A DNA stretch of 37,832 nucleotides from a virus, in the IMG/VR virus record IMGVR_UViG_3300017989_000228, positions 1 to 37,832 of that record; one strand, written 5' to 3'. The notes under the pieces were generated by a model. The model was not told the DNA's origin. It worked only from the letters and a program-made list of their open reading frames with translations, and ran no database searches. The position numbers were made by a program, and so were the translations under genes. This document shows, one piece after another, positions 21,775-29,996 of the stretch (position 1 is its first letter; each line of letters starts with the position of its first letter).

Positions 21775-22159
21775 TGCCCTGTGCCTTCAATTGCTTGCCT
21801 ATTATTTCATTCTTTATTTGCTCGTCAAAACCAATATCATGATTCTTCTTTTTGTTGAAATCTTGTAGCATCCTTTCATCTCTTTGATTGATCTTTTCAT
21901 TTAAGTAATCTTTATAAATATCAGTATCTAAGTCTTTTGTTGGCTCTATCCCATGAACTCTATATAATAAAATATTATCATTCATTATTTTCTCGTATTC
22001 TCTTTTCTCTTCCTCAATCAAATATAAAACCGCTTTTCTTATCTCAGTACTATAAATATCTTTTTTATTCCACCCCTTTGTCTGTAATATCATAATCTGA
22101 TTATCAATTATATCATCCAATTTTAATATATACTCGTCAAAACTTATACCGCTTTCAAG
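21767..22159 (-). CDS. tail assembly chaperone, frameshift extension (lambda T-like)
   Basis: This frame has no ATG start (a TTG occurs at 22120) but is open from the GGGAAAC heptamer at 22159-22165 in the upstream chaperone gene and continues ...LESGISFDEYILKLDD.... A -1 slip there yields a fusion of about 242 residues: 112 from the upstream gene and 130 from here. In lambda the gpG and gpGT products, made at GGGAAAG, guide tail assembly around the tape measure; position between tube and tape measure is the same. It overlaps the tape measure start by eight bases. Confidence 0.75.
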   Translation of the reverse strand, partial: LESGISFDEYILKLDDIIDNQIMILQTKGWNKKDIYSTEIRKAVLYLIEEEKREYEKIMNDNILLYRVHGIEPTKDLDTDIYKDYLNEKINQRDERMLQDFNKKKNHDIGFDEQIKNEIIGKQLKAQGNG

Positions 22160-22494
22160 TTTCCCTGCTCCCTATCCTCTTCTAATTCATTCACAGGATT
22201 TAAAACTCTATCATTAAAAAAATTGGTTACTACTTTATATTCGTTAACCCTGACTTCTTTAATCATTTTTCTTAATGACCGGAATGGCTTTTTGAAAGGC
22301 CAAAATCCTTTTTTTGGAATGCATTTCCATATACACCTGAAAACAAAATAATCAAAGTTGTATCTTTGCCCTTTCGCCTGCAGTTTTCTATCAACTTCTA
22401 TGAGCCTGTTATACACGCCCATGAATTTCATGTAATGCACATACCTGAAAATAATTTCAACTTCTTTTCCCCCGATTACCATTGTGTCTTTCAT
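22144..22494 (-). CDS. tail assembly chaperone (lambda G-like)
   Basis: A 116-residue basic helical protein ending REQGNLKAV. The heptamer GGGAAAC near its end lies in the correct phase (G-GGA-AAC) for -1 slippage into the frame of the next ORF. It lies between tail tube and tape measure, the standard place for these chaperones. Sequence identity to known families is not recognised; the call rests on position, size and the slippery site. Confidence 0.7.
   Translation of the reverse strand: MKDTMVIGGKEVEIIFRYVHYMKFMGVYNRLIEVDRKLQAKGQRYNFDYFVFRCIWKCIPKKGFWPFKKPFRSLRKMIKEVRVNEYKVVTNFFNDRVLNPVNELEEDREQGNLKAV
22159..22165 (-). promoter_or_regulatory. programmed -1 frameshift site GGGAAAC
   Basis: X-XXY-YYZ heptamer, zero frame G-GGA-AAC, seven codons before the TAA at 22144. 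Shifting gives GGG-AAA-CTT and enters an open frame of 131 codons. Confidence 0.75.
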
Positions 22495-22495
22495 A

Positions 22496-22759
22496 CTACC
22501 TCGTTATAAAATAAAATTCATTGCAAATCATACAAACCGCCACATATTTAAAAATCAAAAACTTCTCCCCCTCATGACAGGCCGGGCAATACCTGAGCTT
22601 AAAAGCGTTAAACAATGGCTCTGTAATTTCCAACGGCCGCCCGGCTCGCTTAACCATTGAAGAACCCTTGATAAGCCGCGGGATAATTTGCTTTCCCGCG
22701 GCCATGTGTTTTAAGCTTCTTTCTTCCTCAGTTATTAACGCTCTTATCTCATCCATCAT
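22496..22759 (-). CDS. zinc-ribbon protein between tail tube and chaperone genes
   Basis: An 87-residue protein with a helical N-terminus and YCPACHEGEKF ... CMICNEF near residues 57-81, a CxxC/CxxC zinc ribbon. It overlaps the tail tube stop by four bases and is separated from the chaperone gene by one base, so it is part of the tail operon. A tail accessory or completion role is possible; unknown. Confidence 0.6.
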   Translation of the reverse strand: MMDEIRALITEEERSLKHMAAGKQIIPRLIKGSSMVKRAGRPLEITEPLFNAFKLRYCPACHEGEKFLIFKYVAVCMICNEFYFITR

Positions 22760-23894
22760 TCAGGTGTCGTATTGCTGAAAATTCCTATTCTATTTTCTGT
22801 ACTATCGTACATAACCTGAACATTAACATTAAATTCACCATAATTTTTTTCGGGAAACGGAAAGCTCATTCCCGCTGGCTTGACTCTATACAGCAACATA
22901 TTGTAAAGAGTGCCCGCGTTAGTCTCCGAAAATATTGTCATTCCATACTCCTGAAAATCCATAGGTTGCTCGCCTATAATGGCGCTATAGCTACCACCAT
23001 GCGGCTTTTGTACATAAAATTTCGCCGTATCATCGGTGGTCATGGCTATTGCTGATGAACTGCCGCCGGTAAGGGTAAGTCCAAAATTATCTACATCAAC
23101 CGTTGCCCCCGAGGCCGGCACAGTAATCGGAGACGCCGTAATTTTGCCGTCATCATCCTCATACGCCTCATCTGTTCCCCTTGCGAAATTTGAACTGCTC
23201 ATAGCATAAATGTCTACTGTTGCTGCCGCTGTAGCCTTAATTACATACCACCCTTCTTTCAGTTCATCCTTTCCAGTGCTTGCCTTAACTGTAATGGTTG
23301 CTATCCCTTCAGCTGCATCAATTACAGACGTTCCATTTACGTTATCCTCATCTATAACATCCCCATCCGTGTCAGCTGCATATTCCGTAACATTACCAGC
23401 TACATTAGTAGCTATAATGTCACCTGTCATTTCTCTTGCTACTATTGATACCGTTGGCTCAAAAGAACTTATCGCTGAATCCCAGACAAAAAGGTTTGAC
23501 CCACCTTTAAGCTGAGCAAATTCTGCGGGCATTTCAATCATAACATCCCCGAGTACTCGGTAATATGCTTGACTGAGCCATGTAGTTCTACTAAAAACAT
23601 TTATATTCGCTATTGGTCGTCAATCAATAACCGCTTTCGCTGCTTGTAGTCCCCTACAAGATTAGACTATATCACCAACCTTTACAGGTTGCCCGGCGCT
23701 TCCACTACCGACTTGTAGTGTACTCCCTTTCGGGATAGTCGTTGCACCTTCCTCAATTGAGGCTTGGCTCAGGATTGTCTGGTCTAGAGTTCCCCTGAGT
23801 TCACCGGGTTTGCAACATGCGTTACCACATGAGGCGGCAATTTTTACCGTATATCATGTATCCCAAAAATGGATCGCTTTTGGCTTTCGCTCAT
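22756..23894 (-). CDS. major tail tube protein, gene interrupted by group I intron
   Basis: Exon 1 is 23894-23846 (MSESQKRSIFGIHDIR plus one base) and exon 2 is 23597-22756; joined they give 296 residues. The spliced N-terminus FGIHDIRFFSRTTW...AYYRVLGDV followed by ELKGGSN-like QLKGGSNLFVWDS matches the pattern I recall for phage tail tube proteins (GIHxITPYSRTTG...KVLG...LxGGSN). The C-terminal half looks Ig-like. Exon 1 has AAAGGAGG seven bases before the ATG. Without splicing, translation stops one codon past the splice site. Confidence 0.8.
23598..23845 (-). ncRNA. group I intron (ORF-less, about 248 nt) in tail tube gene
   Basis: Core elements: P1 CGGU|AA with UUGCCG giving the U-G at the 5' splice site; P3 CCCGG (23808-23804)/CCGGG (23696-23692); P4 CTCAGG/CCTGAG with the familiar AATCCTGAGCCAAGCC; P6 CCTCAATTGAGG; P7 GACTAT (23740-23735)/ATAGTC (23670-23665); extra P7.1 (CCC-GAAA-GGG) and P7.2 (CACTAC/GTAGTG) hairpins as in subgroup IA; P8 AACC/GGTT; P9 CTTGTAG/CTACAAG. 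The 3' end is the G at 23598, and exon 2 begins UUUUU, complementary to the AAAAA of the P1 loop (P10). Confidence 0.9.
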
Positions 23895-23907
23895 TTACTT
23901 GCCTCCT

Positions 23908-24378
23908 TTAACAAAAAAATACATCCTTATAAACCTCAAAAAATATCACCGCTCGCCCGATCCAGAATTCACCATTCGGATGCTTTGAAATATCCGTCGC
24001 GAAATCTGGCCTAAAGGGGTATTTATTAACGACCTCCCCGAAGGTCAAATCTTGATAAATCGCTGCTTTTATATCATCGTAAATATCAAAGAGTCCTTTA
24101 AATGATCCCTTTCCCTCTTTGACCTTTACTTTCTCTTTGTGCCAGTTTGAAAACATTATTATTACAGGGTAAATTCTGCGCTCTGCCTGATGTTCTGATA
24201 AAGTCCCGGCCCTTTCAACTCTGAAATCAGTTAAATCAAAATTAACATACGGAAAATTTGCCTTATCTTCAAGTGACAATTCATCCTCATACTCAGTCCA
24301 GGATTTAATATAGTTTAATGTACTATAATTCTGCAATTGTTCACTTATTGCCTGTATTATGTCATTGGCTTCACTCAT
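23908..24378 (-). CDS. tail terminator-like protein
   Basis: A 156-residue alpha/beta protein (FPYVNFDLTDFRVER ... RRIYPVIIMFSNWH ... RAVIFFEVYKDV) of the size and strand pattern of gpU-type tail terminators, located between the tail-completion gene and the tail tube. It would cap the tube at the head-proximal end. Four-base overlap with the upstream gene. Family match is by pattern and position. Confidence 0.65.
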   Translation of the reverse strand: MSEANDIIQAISEQLQNYSTLNYIKSWTEYEDELSLEDKANFPYVNFDLTDFRVERAGTLSEHQAERRIYPVIIMFSNWHKEKVKVKEGKGSFKGLFDIYDDIKAAIYQDLTFGEVVNKYPFRPDFATDISKHPNGEFWIGRAVIFFEVYKDVFFC

Positions 24379-24887
24379 GATTTCATTTCATCCGCTATAT
24401 ATTTTTCAACAAATTCTTTTATCTTTTTATTTAAAAACTCTTTAGCATATTCAAAAATAGGCCGCTTTCGATTAAAGTATTTAGCATATTCTCTTACTCG
24501 CACATTTCTTGATTTTGCCGTTCCTCTTTGCATGCCTGAGACAGCCGGATTAAGTTGATATAACATGCTTTTTTTCTTGTATTTAGTAATAGCTTTAGTT
24601 GATACGGCTGTTCTTAAAGCACCTGTCATAATACCGATTGTTACCGGGTATCCTTTTTTTGCTTTCCATGCTCTGTATTTGGTAGTCAATTTTGCCCACC
24701 CTGCTGGGTTGGCTTCACTAAATACGTGCCGCATAGTGTCCTTAATCCAGGGCGTGATAACCGAAAAAACGTCTTTCATATCAGAGGCGTCACGCGCACC
24801 TTTTTCTAATCGTGCGATTATATATTCAAATGTGGCCTTACCCCCGGGCTTTTTAGCCTGTATTTTTATAACATTTTCAACTGCCAT
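24375..24887 (-). CDS. tail completion / virion morphogenesis protein
   Basis: A 170-residue basic protein. The segment WAKLTTKYRAWKAKKGYPVTIGIMTGALRTAVSTKA (about 72-107) follows the pattern of the Mu gpG/P2 gpS-type virion morphogenesis family (W-x-x-L...Y...K...iL..TG.L). The start at 24887 has AAGGAGAG upstream; a longer frame from 24977 lacks one. It overlaps the connector gene by 11 bases. It probably joins the tail to the connector. Confidence 0.65.
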   Translation of the reverse strand: MAVENVIKIQAKKPGGKATFEYIIARLEKGARDASDMKDVFSVITPWIKDTMRHVFSEANPAGWAKLTTKYRAWKAKKGYPVTIGIMTGALRTAVSTKAITKYKKKSMLYQLNPAVSGMQRGTAKSRNVRVREYAKYFNRKRPIFEYAKEFLNKKIKEFVEKYIADEMKS

Positions 24888-25344
24888 GAATAGAGACTCT
24901 CCTTTGCAATCTCGCACCTTGCTGAAAATCATAACCACCCTCGGCCAGACTCCACTTTGCTTTCTCAATATAATCATTTGCGGCCATTTCTTTGCCTATG
25001 GTGCCAAGAGTGGAAAAAGTAACGTCTCCCTGCGTCCGGGATTCCCTTGCCGCTCTTCTTCGGTATTTATCGCGCCTACCGTGTAATAAATAAAACTCTG
25101 CTATCGAAAAATATACTTCCGCCCGATAAACATATAATTCAGTTGTACTTAATCCCGTTTTGTCCAGTGCTTCCAGTGCATCATAGGTGTCTTCACCTAT
25201 TACCGGTTCCATGCGCTCTAATTTGGCTATATCAATTGCATATTCAAGGTCTTCTTGAAATTTAGATTCATTGTCATAGCCATACGTCTGAAACGCCTCT
25301 AGTTCCTTTTTCATGTCTTCTATCTCATACGTTTCACTGAGCAT
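24877..25344 (-). CDS. head-tail connector (adaptor) protein
   Basis: A 155-residue mainly helical protein (SKFQEDLEYAIDIAKLERMEPVIG ... ELYVYRAEVYFSIAEFYLLHG) whose size and position directly after the minor head protein match HK97 gp6/SPP1 gp15-type adaptors that bind the portal. It starts at the stop of the minor head gene. Assigned by pattern and synteny. Confidence 0.6.
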   Translation of the reverse strand: MLSETYEIEDMKKELEAFQTYGYDNESKFQEDLEYAIDIAKLERMEPVIGEDTYDALEALDKTGLSTTELYVYRAEVYFSIAEFYLLHGRRDKYRRRAARESRTQGDVTFSTLGTIGKEMAANDYIEKAKWSLAEGGYDFQQGARLQRRVSIHGS

Positions 25345-26324
25345 TACACAGCCTCCTTTTCAGCAAGAAATAATAATGTTTCAATTCTGTTATAATCGGT
25401 TTTGGACAATGGCCGAATGCTATGTTTGCAATTTGGCCCGAATGCACCTCTTGCCCGTGCCTCACTAATAGTGAGTATTCTAAAAATAGCTGCTGCCCCT
25501 GGATCATGGGCAATTAAGCTTTTACCTTTAAATCTTTTTGAGAGTATTTCCGCGCACACTTGACGACGTATGCTGGTTTTATACGGTGTTTTATCCCGCC
25601 TAAAATACTCACTCACTCGCCTTTGTTTTATTATTTCCTGCATTTCCACGCCATTTCTTTCTACATTAAGCGCGGTTGTCCTGGTTGCCATCTCTGAATA
25701 ATCATCAAACCTGTGTTTGCTGCCATCTCTATAAATTATGAATTGGTCTTTATCAAGCATTTTCTCGAAATCTGGATTCGCTTTTAAAATATCTTTTTTT
25801 ACTCTCTCCATGAAAGCAGCTTTATTTTTTTGAAATGCTTCGCCTGTTTTTACAAGTGCATCAAATCTGGCACTTTCTGAAATCAATTTAGTTTGATATT
25901 TTCTAATATTTGATAATATCAAATTATTAGTTCTTGATAAAGCACCCTCAATATTTTCTTTGAAAAGTTGTATTGAATTGTTTATTATAGTTTTTTTTGC
26001 CAGTGGATTAGTAATTTTAAGCTTTTTGAAAACTGCCTCCGAATAAACAAACCTCATGAATTTTCTGTATAGCTTTTCCATTGCAGCACTCACCCCGGTT
26101 GACGCTCCTGATATTCTAATTGATAGAGCCCTTGTCTCTTTTGACGAAAGTAAATTCTCTCCTTTGCGAAGTGCTTTTTTCATAAGCGTCTGATATTGCT
26201 CCGCTAGCGAGACAATATATTTAGCAATAAATAAATCGATCGCCCTTTGCGGATTTCCTTTCCGCGCCACTTCTTCGTAACGCTTCAGGTCTTTCTTGCT
26301 TATTTTGTCTTTAAATATCGGCAT
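25344..26324 (-). CDS. minor head / minor capsid protein (phage_min_cap2-like)
   Basis: A 326-residue basic helical protein. The C-terminal half has DGSKHRFDDYSEMATRTTALNVERNGVEMQ and a final GAFGPNCKHSIRPL, the pattern of phage minor capsid proteins of the Mu gpF/SPP1 gp7 group (R-x-T-T ... GPNCRH). These sit inside the procapsid near the portal and may be ejected. Its unusual location well after the capsid gene is caused by the block of accessory virion genes between 26.5 and 32 kb. Confidence 0.75.
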   Translation of the reverse strand: MPIFKDKISKKDLKRYEEVARKGNPQRAIDLFIAKYIVSLAEQYQTLMKKALRKGENLLSSKETRALSIRISGASTGVSAAMEKLYRKFMRFVYSEAVFKKLKITNPLAKKTIINNSIQLFKENIEGALSRTNNLILSNIRKYQTKLISESARFDALVKTGEAFQKNKAAFMERVKKDILKANPDFEKMLDKDQFIIYRDGSKHRFDDYSEMATRTTALNVERNGVEMQEIIKQRRVSEYFRRDKTPYKTSIRRQVCAEILSKRFKGKSLIAHDPGAAAIFRILTISEARARGAFGPNCKHSIRPLSKTDYNRIETLLFLAEKEAV

Positions 26325-26526
26325 TTTCTATTTCTTTTTCTGCCTCAAAAAATGATTTCTTCTTTTTCTTATCAGTCTTTTTAATAAAATTATCAATCAC
26401 ACCCTTGCAATCGCAACTATAGTATTTCCCTTTCTTGACGAGATTATAATCTCTTACCATTTGCGATATTGAAGTACCTTCAAATCTTTTTTTACATCGA
26501 TAACATTTAATAACGTATTTTTTCAC
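26311..26526 (-). CDS. 71-residue zinc-ribbon protein
   Basis: MKKYVIKCYRCKKRFEG ... YSCDCKGV: CxxC at 8-11 and CxC at 38-40, with a lysine-rich tail. Overlaps neighbours on both sides by 4-14 bases. Similar small zinc ribbons recur near phage minor head genes; function unknown. Confidence 0.6.
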   Translation of the reverse strand: MKKYVIKCYRCKKRFEGTSISQMVRDYNLVKKGKYYSCDCKGVIDNFIKKTDKKKKKSFFEAEKEIENADI

Positions 26527-26879
26527 AATATACTCTCCTTTATTATTAATGGCGATTCATACCTAATTACGTCAGTATCTACGGTAATTATTGCCTGAAT
26601 TTCTGATATATATTTACCAGGAGGCAGCAACGTTGATGTATTCTCGCTCGCCGGTATGTTTACCAACACTACCCCATTCGCCCCACCTGTTTTATCAAAA
26701 TTTCCGTCGGTTTTCTCAATTAAATAAGTATCATCCGTCAATTTAGCTTTAGCCTTGAATGTAAATATTGCACTAGATACATCCAATAGCTCTAATTTGC
26801 CTGTAGTCTGATTGCGCCGCCTAAATGTCCATTGTATCCATCGGCCCTCACCGTTGCGCAATTCTATTTCATTTGACAT
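26523..26879 (-). CDS. Ig-like virion accessory protein
   Basis: A 118-residue all-beta protein (IELRNGEGRWIQWTFRRRNQ ... YESPLIIKES) with the alternating pattern of BppU-like or Ig-like beta sandwiches used in fibre bases. It belongs to the accessory virion gene block. Specific family not certain. Confidence 0.55.
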   Translation of the reverse strand: MSNEIELRNGEGRWIQWTFRRRNQTTGKLELLDVSSAIFTFKAKAKLTDDTYLIEKTDGNFDKTGGANGVVLVNIPASENTSTLLPPGKYISEIQAIITVDTDVIRYESPLIIKESIL

Positions 26880-27024
26880 AACACTTAACCTCTATAACAA
26901 TTTCTGTATCATCAATAATTACATCAGGTTCATTATCCTCAATCTCTATATCAGCACCGTACAATATGACATCACATGATCCATTCATACTAATTATGCC
27001 CTTTGTCGCTAATCCCAGGCTCAT
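26869..27024 (-). CDS. 51-residue acidic virion-block protein
   Basis: MSLGLATKGIISMNGSCDVILYG... followed by an acidic, Ile/Val-rich tail. It overlaps both neighbours (4 and 11 bases). Such short beta-rich proteins occur next to BppU-like genes; function unknown. Confidence 0.55.
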   Translation of the reverse strand: MSLGLATKGIISMNGSCDVILYGADIEIEDNEPDVIIDDTEIVIEVKCYVK

Positions 27025-27608
27025 TGTTTAACAACCTTGTATGTTTGCAATTCGTCATTATTCCATATCGCAGTAATTGTATATGTTGCCAGAACATCAT
27101 TAGCAGTCCCAACACTACCAGCCGCACTATATATTCTCAATCTTCCACTCGTTAATAATTTAGCACCGCTATATGTATCATAGCTGGTGTTATCCAAATA
27201 ATAATTTTCTTGCGCCAATCCCAACGATCTGGTTAACGTATTAACTATATCTGTTAGTGCGCCAGAATCAGGCAAATTATCTGTCACAATTTTAATCGCA
27301 GCCGTATCAGTTTTAATATCATCCAAATCATTAGTCTCACAAAATAACGTCTCACCCAAAACCCTGTCGTCAGGACATGTTATCTCTAAATCGTATGTGC
27401 CGAGCGATAGCGGCGTAAATGAGGCATAATAATATCCTGTTGATCCTATTTCTGCTATCGTTACGACCTCTGGCGCATTAGCATTATTTAACGTCAAATT
27501 ATATGTGCATGATCCAGCCTGACCAGTTAATGGAGTGATCCCGTCTGTACCAAATACCGTAAATGGTATATATACAAGCTCATTTTGTTTTGTTTTCCGG
27601 CTGCCCAT
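27021..27608 (-). CDS. BppU-like fibre-base protein
   Basis: About 195 residues: an N-terminal beta-sandwich (ELVYIPFTVFGTDGITPLTG ... LGTYDLEITCPDD), a short coiled-coil linker (DLDDIKTDTAAIKIVTDNLPDSG) and a C-terminal beta domain. The sandwich-plus-coil layout is common in proteins that hold fibres. ATG 27608 follows AGGTGAG; a GTG at 27617 would add three residues. Confidence 0.55.
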   Translation of the reverse strand: MGSRKTKQNELVYIPFTVFGTDGITPLTGQAGSCTYNLTLNNANAPEVVTIAEIGSTGYYYASFTPLSLGTYDLEITCPDDRVLGETLFCETNDLDDIKTDTAAIKIVTDNLPDSGALTDIVNTLTRSLGLAQENYYLDNTSYDTYSGAKLLTSGRLRIYSAAGSVGTANDVLATYTITAIWNNDELQTYKVVKQ

Positions 27609-27774
27609 CCATCTCACCTATTAACTCTAGTTGTCCCTGTATTCTCAATCCTTCGATATTTAGCAATTGCAACTGCTTGTCAATCTGATTTCTTTGTTGA
27701 GTCAACATATTGATTTCTTGCTCAATTTCTTTTATTCTATTTTCACGGGTTATTCTTTTTTCTTCAAAATCCAT
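27580..27774 (-). CDS. 64-residue coiled-coil protein
   Basis: Almost entirely heptad-patterned (IKEIEQEINMLTQQRNQIDKQL), so it probably forms a helical bundle. It overlaps the next gene by 29 bases and the previous by 11. May serve as a stalk in the accessory virion block. Confidence 0.6.
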   Translation of the reverse strand: MDFEEKRITRENRIKEIEQEINMLTQQRNQIDKQLQLLNIEGLRIQGQLELIGEMDGQPENKTK

Positions 27775-28078
27775 TTAAAACCTCAATCTGATTATTAAGT
27801 CTTACTATTTTGTCCTGGCTCTTTTTTATCTTTTTCTCTTCTTTATCAATTTGATCCATTACTATTTTAATCTTTTTTTCTGAGTTCTTTTCTATTTCTT
27901 CACCAATTAAATGGATTATGTGGTTTTCCCATATCCATTCATTTTTAAGCGGCTCATAATACCAGCCGTGCGGAGAGGCATTCAAAAGAATTTTCACAAA
28001 ATCTTCTGCCTCATCCAGTGAATCAAAAAAATCATTCTGAATGTCTTGTCCGCCTATTGTTAACTTGACTTCTATCAT
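27764..28078 (-). CDS. 104-residue protein with coiled-coil tail
   Basis: N-terminal alpha/beta part (IEVKLTIGGQDIQNDFFDSLDEAEDFVKI...WYYEP) and a C-terminal coiled coil (about 65-102). Overlaps both neighbours. Unknown; a part of the accessory virion block. Confidence 0.55.
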   Translation of the reverse strand: MIEVKLTIGGQDIQNDFFDSLDEAEDFVKILLNASPHGWYYEPLKNEWIWENHIIHLIGEEIEKNSEKKIKIVMDQIDKEEKKIKKSQDKIVRLNNQIEVLNGF

Positions 28079-28305
28079 GGTATAATCCCTAAAAATATTA
28101 CCCTCAATTCATCATCCGTCGGGTGGTCACCGTACCACGTACCCAGCCCAACATTAGGGTTGTACGTCCATATTATTGGAGAACCATAAAACTCTCCGTA
28201 TGCAATCAACCCTAGTGCGTAATCTCTTGCCGCCTGTTCTGTCGGAAAGGCCGGATTTGAAAACGGCCCACCATCGAGTGTTATTATTAAGTGATAATAA
28301 TTCAT
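28075..28305 (-). CDS. 76-residue hypothetical protein
   Basis: MNYYHLIITLDGGPFSNPAFPTEQAARDYALGLIA..., an alpha/beta protein whose segment 'PAFPTEQAARDYALGLIAYGE' resembles the helix in the preceding 104-residue protein ('DSLDEAEDFVKILL'), so the two may share a small fold. No function known. Confidence 0.5.
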   Translation of the reverse strand: MNYYHLIITLDGGPFSNPAFPTEQAARDYALGLIAYGEFYGSPIIWTYNPNVGLGTWYGDHPTDDELRVIFLGIIP

Positions 28306-28308
28306 TCA

Positions 28309-29442
28309 TCACGTCCATGCCGGTATGTAATAAACGGTACCTGTATTATCCTTAACAGTCAACCATCGCGATATAGTAGCTGTCCCAACTCCGGCAGGTG
28401 CCACATTGGTAATAGTCACAGTTTGCGCACCATTATTTGTCCAATTATTAGGACTTGTCAATTTAACCGTTCCAGAACCCTGAAGAGAGCTATTTACCAC
28501 CAAATCGGTCCCATCATAAGAGATACCTGCATCTTGACCAGTTCCCCAAATTACACTCTTATCATCAGTCGCCACTTGGATATCTGCTTTGTGATAGAGT
28601 ACAGCGTTTACAGAGTCACTCCAGATAGACCACACATTAGTACCATGATCAATATTTTCAAGTTTCAATCCGTATTCATTTACTATACTTGATCCACCAT
28701 GCAAAGTCAGTCCACCCGCGATATCAGAATTGGCGAGAAAATGCATATAATTAGTACATACCACGCCGCCCCTCAACTCCTCAGTGCCCAAAAAGACTTT
28801 AAGTGCAAAAATCCCATTGGTCTGAAATCCTATCATTCTGCCCATTGTTAGAGCTGACCCATTGTATTTGTCAGTTGATGTCCCTGCATTAAACGCCGAT
28901 ACTTCCGTGGGAGGCACCCCTACGCCTGAATGGTCAACACGGTACTTCGGACCACCAAGAAAAGAACTCAGTGAAAAATTAGCATGTGCCCCTGGTGCTG
29001 ATGTCTCAGCCCACGTTGACGCATCCTGAAATACGGCAGACCCTCCAAAAGTCTGAGCTGTATTATATTGAATTATATTAGTATAAGTAAACCCGCCAAA
29101 TAGTACAAAAGCCGATCCTGTACAATCTGATGTTTCGTTTGACTTCATAATTGCTCCCTGGGTAGCTGATGCGCCAGCCGACATGTCATCAAACCCGAGA
29201 AAAGTAATCCCTCCATAAACGAGACATCTACCATCAGTCGCGCCTGCCTGTACGGGTGGGGCTACTGTGTTTGGTCTAAGTTCCAGATTATCACTAATAG
29301 AATCGCCACCATAAATCACCGGGCAATTATTCAAGTTATTATCACCCATGTCTAAATCATTTGTTAAAGGATCATTTGTACAATCTAATTTCAGATAACG
29401 TCCATCGGCAATGGCCTGTGATATTGAATTGCGCACATCCAT
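28309..29442 (-). CDS. fibre-like virion protein
   Basis: A 377-residue protein. It opens with SISQAIADGRYLKLDCTNDPLTNDLDMGDNNLNN, the 'adgRYLkLdg..PLtgdLdMggn.i.n' head found in many phage fibre proteins, then a long Gly/Ser/Thr-rich beta region and a C-terminal segment (about 300-377). It should form an elongated trimer. Because it is encoded between capsid and connector genes rather than after the tape measure, it could be a head fibre. Confidence 0.65.
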   Translation of the reverse strand: MDVRNSISQAIADGRYLKLDCTNDPLTNDLDMGDNNLNNCPVIYGGDSISDNLELRPNTVAPPVQAGATDGRCLVYGGITFLGFDDMSAGASATQGAIMKSNETSDCTGSAFVLFGGFTYTNIIQYNTAQTFGGSAVFQDASTWAETSAPGAHANFSLSSFLGGPKYRVDHSGVGVPPTEVSAFNAGTSTDKYNGSALTMGRMIGFQTNGIFALKVFLGTEELRGGVVCTNYMHFLANSDIAGGLTLHGGSSIVNEYGLKLENIDHGTNVWSIWSDSVNAVLYHKADIQVATDDKSVIWGTGQDAGISYDGTDLVVNSSLQGSGTVKLTSPNNWTNNGAQTVTITNVAPAGVGTATISRWLTVKDNTGTVYYIPAWT

Positions 29443-29459
29443 TAGTATTCATTGCCCTC

Positions 29460-29996
29460 CTAGTATTCATAATAAAATAAACTTATGGTCACATTATTCC
29501 CGCCTGTGCTATCAGCTACTTTTGCACGCACTCTACTATTGGCGGGTATTTCGCATGATTGAATTGGGACATTCATGGTCCCGTCCTGAACTGCATTTTT
29601 AACAAATCTCACTCGACCGCATTCGATATCAGTAGCACCGTAATACAAAACTAATTCATAAACTGCGTTCGCGCTTATATTTTCGACACTAACATTATGA
29701 ATATCGAAAATATGTGTTATAGCGTTTGCTGCGACAATATCATTAGAAAAATTTCCCAGTGTCCACGCCGCTCCATCAGAGGTAACAGTTATACCTGTAG
29801 CCAATGAGGGAATAACTTTACTGGACGTGTTGTGATGTTCTTTTATTGTTACAACAAGAGAATATATACTATCTCCGTCGTGCGTATCCGTTTTATTTCC
29901 AATCACATCTGACATAATAACATTATCAGCACTATCAGCACTCGGCACATTATGATACGTCTCCATATTATTACGGCCTGGATTTATAATTGACAT
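29460..29996 (-). CDS. virion beta-sandwich protein
   Basis: A 178-residue all-beta protein (DSIYSLVVTIKEHHN ... YELVLYYGATDIECGRVRFVKN ... ANSRVRAKVADSTGGNNVTISLFYYEY) reminiscent of small structural proteins that decorate fibres or capsids. GGAGG after its TAG serves the next gene. Exact family unknown. Confidence 0.55.
   Translation of the reverse strand: MSIINPGRNNMETYHNVPSADSADNVIMSDVIGNKTDTHDGDSIYSLVVTIKEHHNTSSKVIPSLATGITVTSDGAAWTLGNFSNDIVAANAITHIFDIHNVSVENISANAVYELVLYYGATDIECGRVRFVKNAVQDGTMNVPIQSCEIPANSRVRAKVADSTGGNNVTISLFYYEY

Noticed and set aside
23541-23907. Intergenic gap or IS remnant upstream of the tail tube ORF
   Set aside because: The pairing pattern and conserved core fit a group I intron, and flanking exons join in frame.
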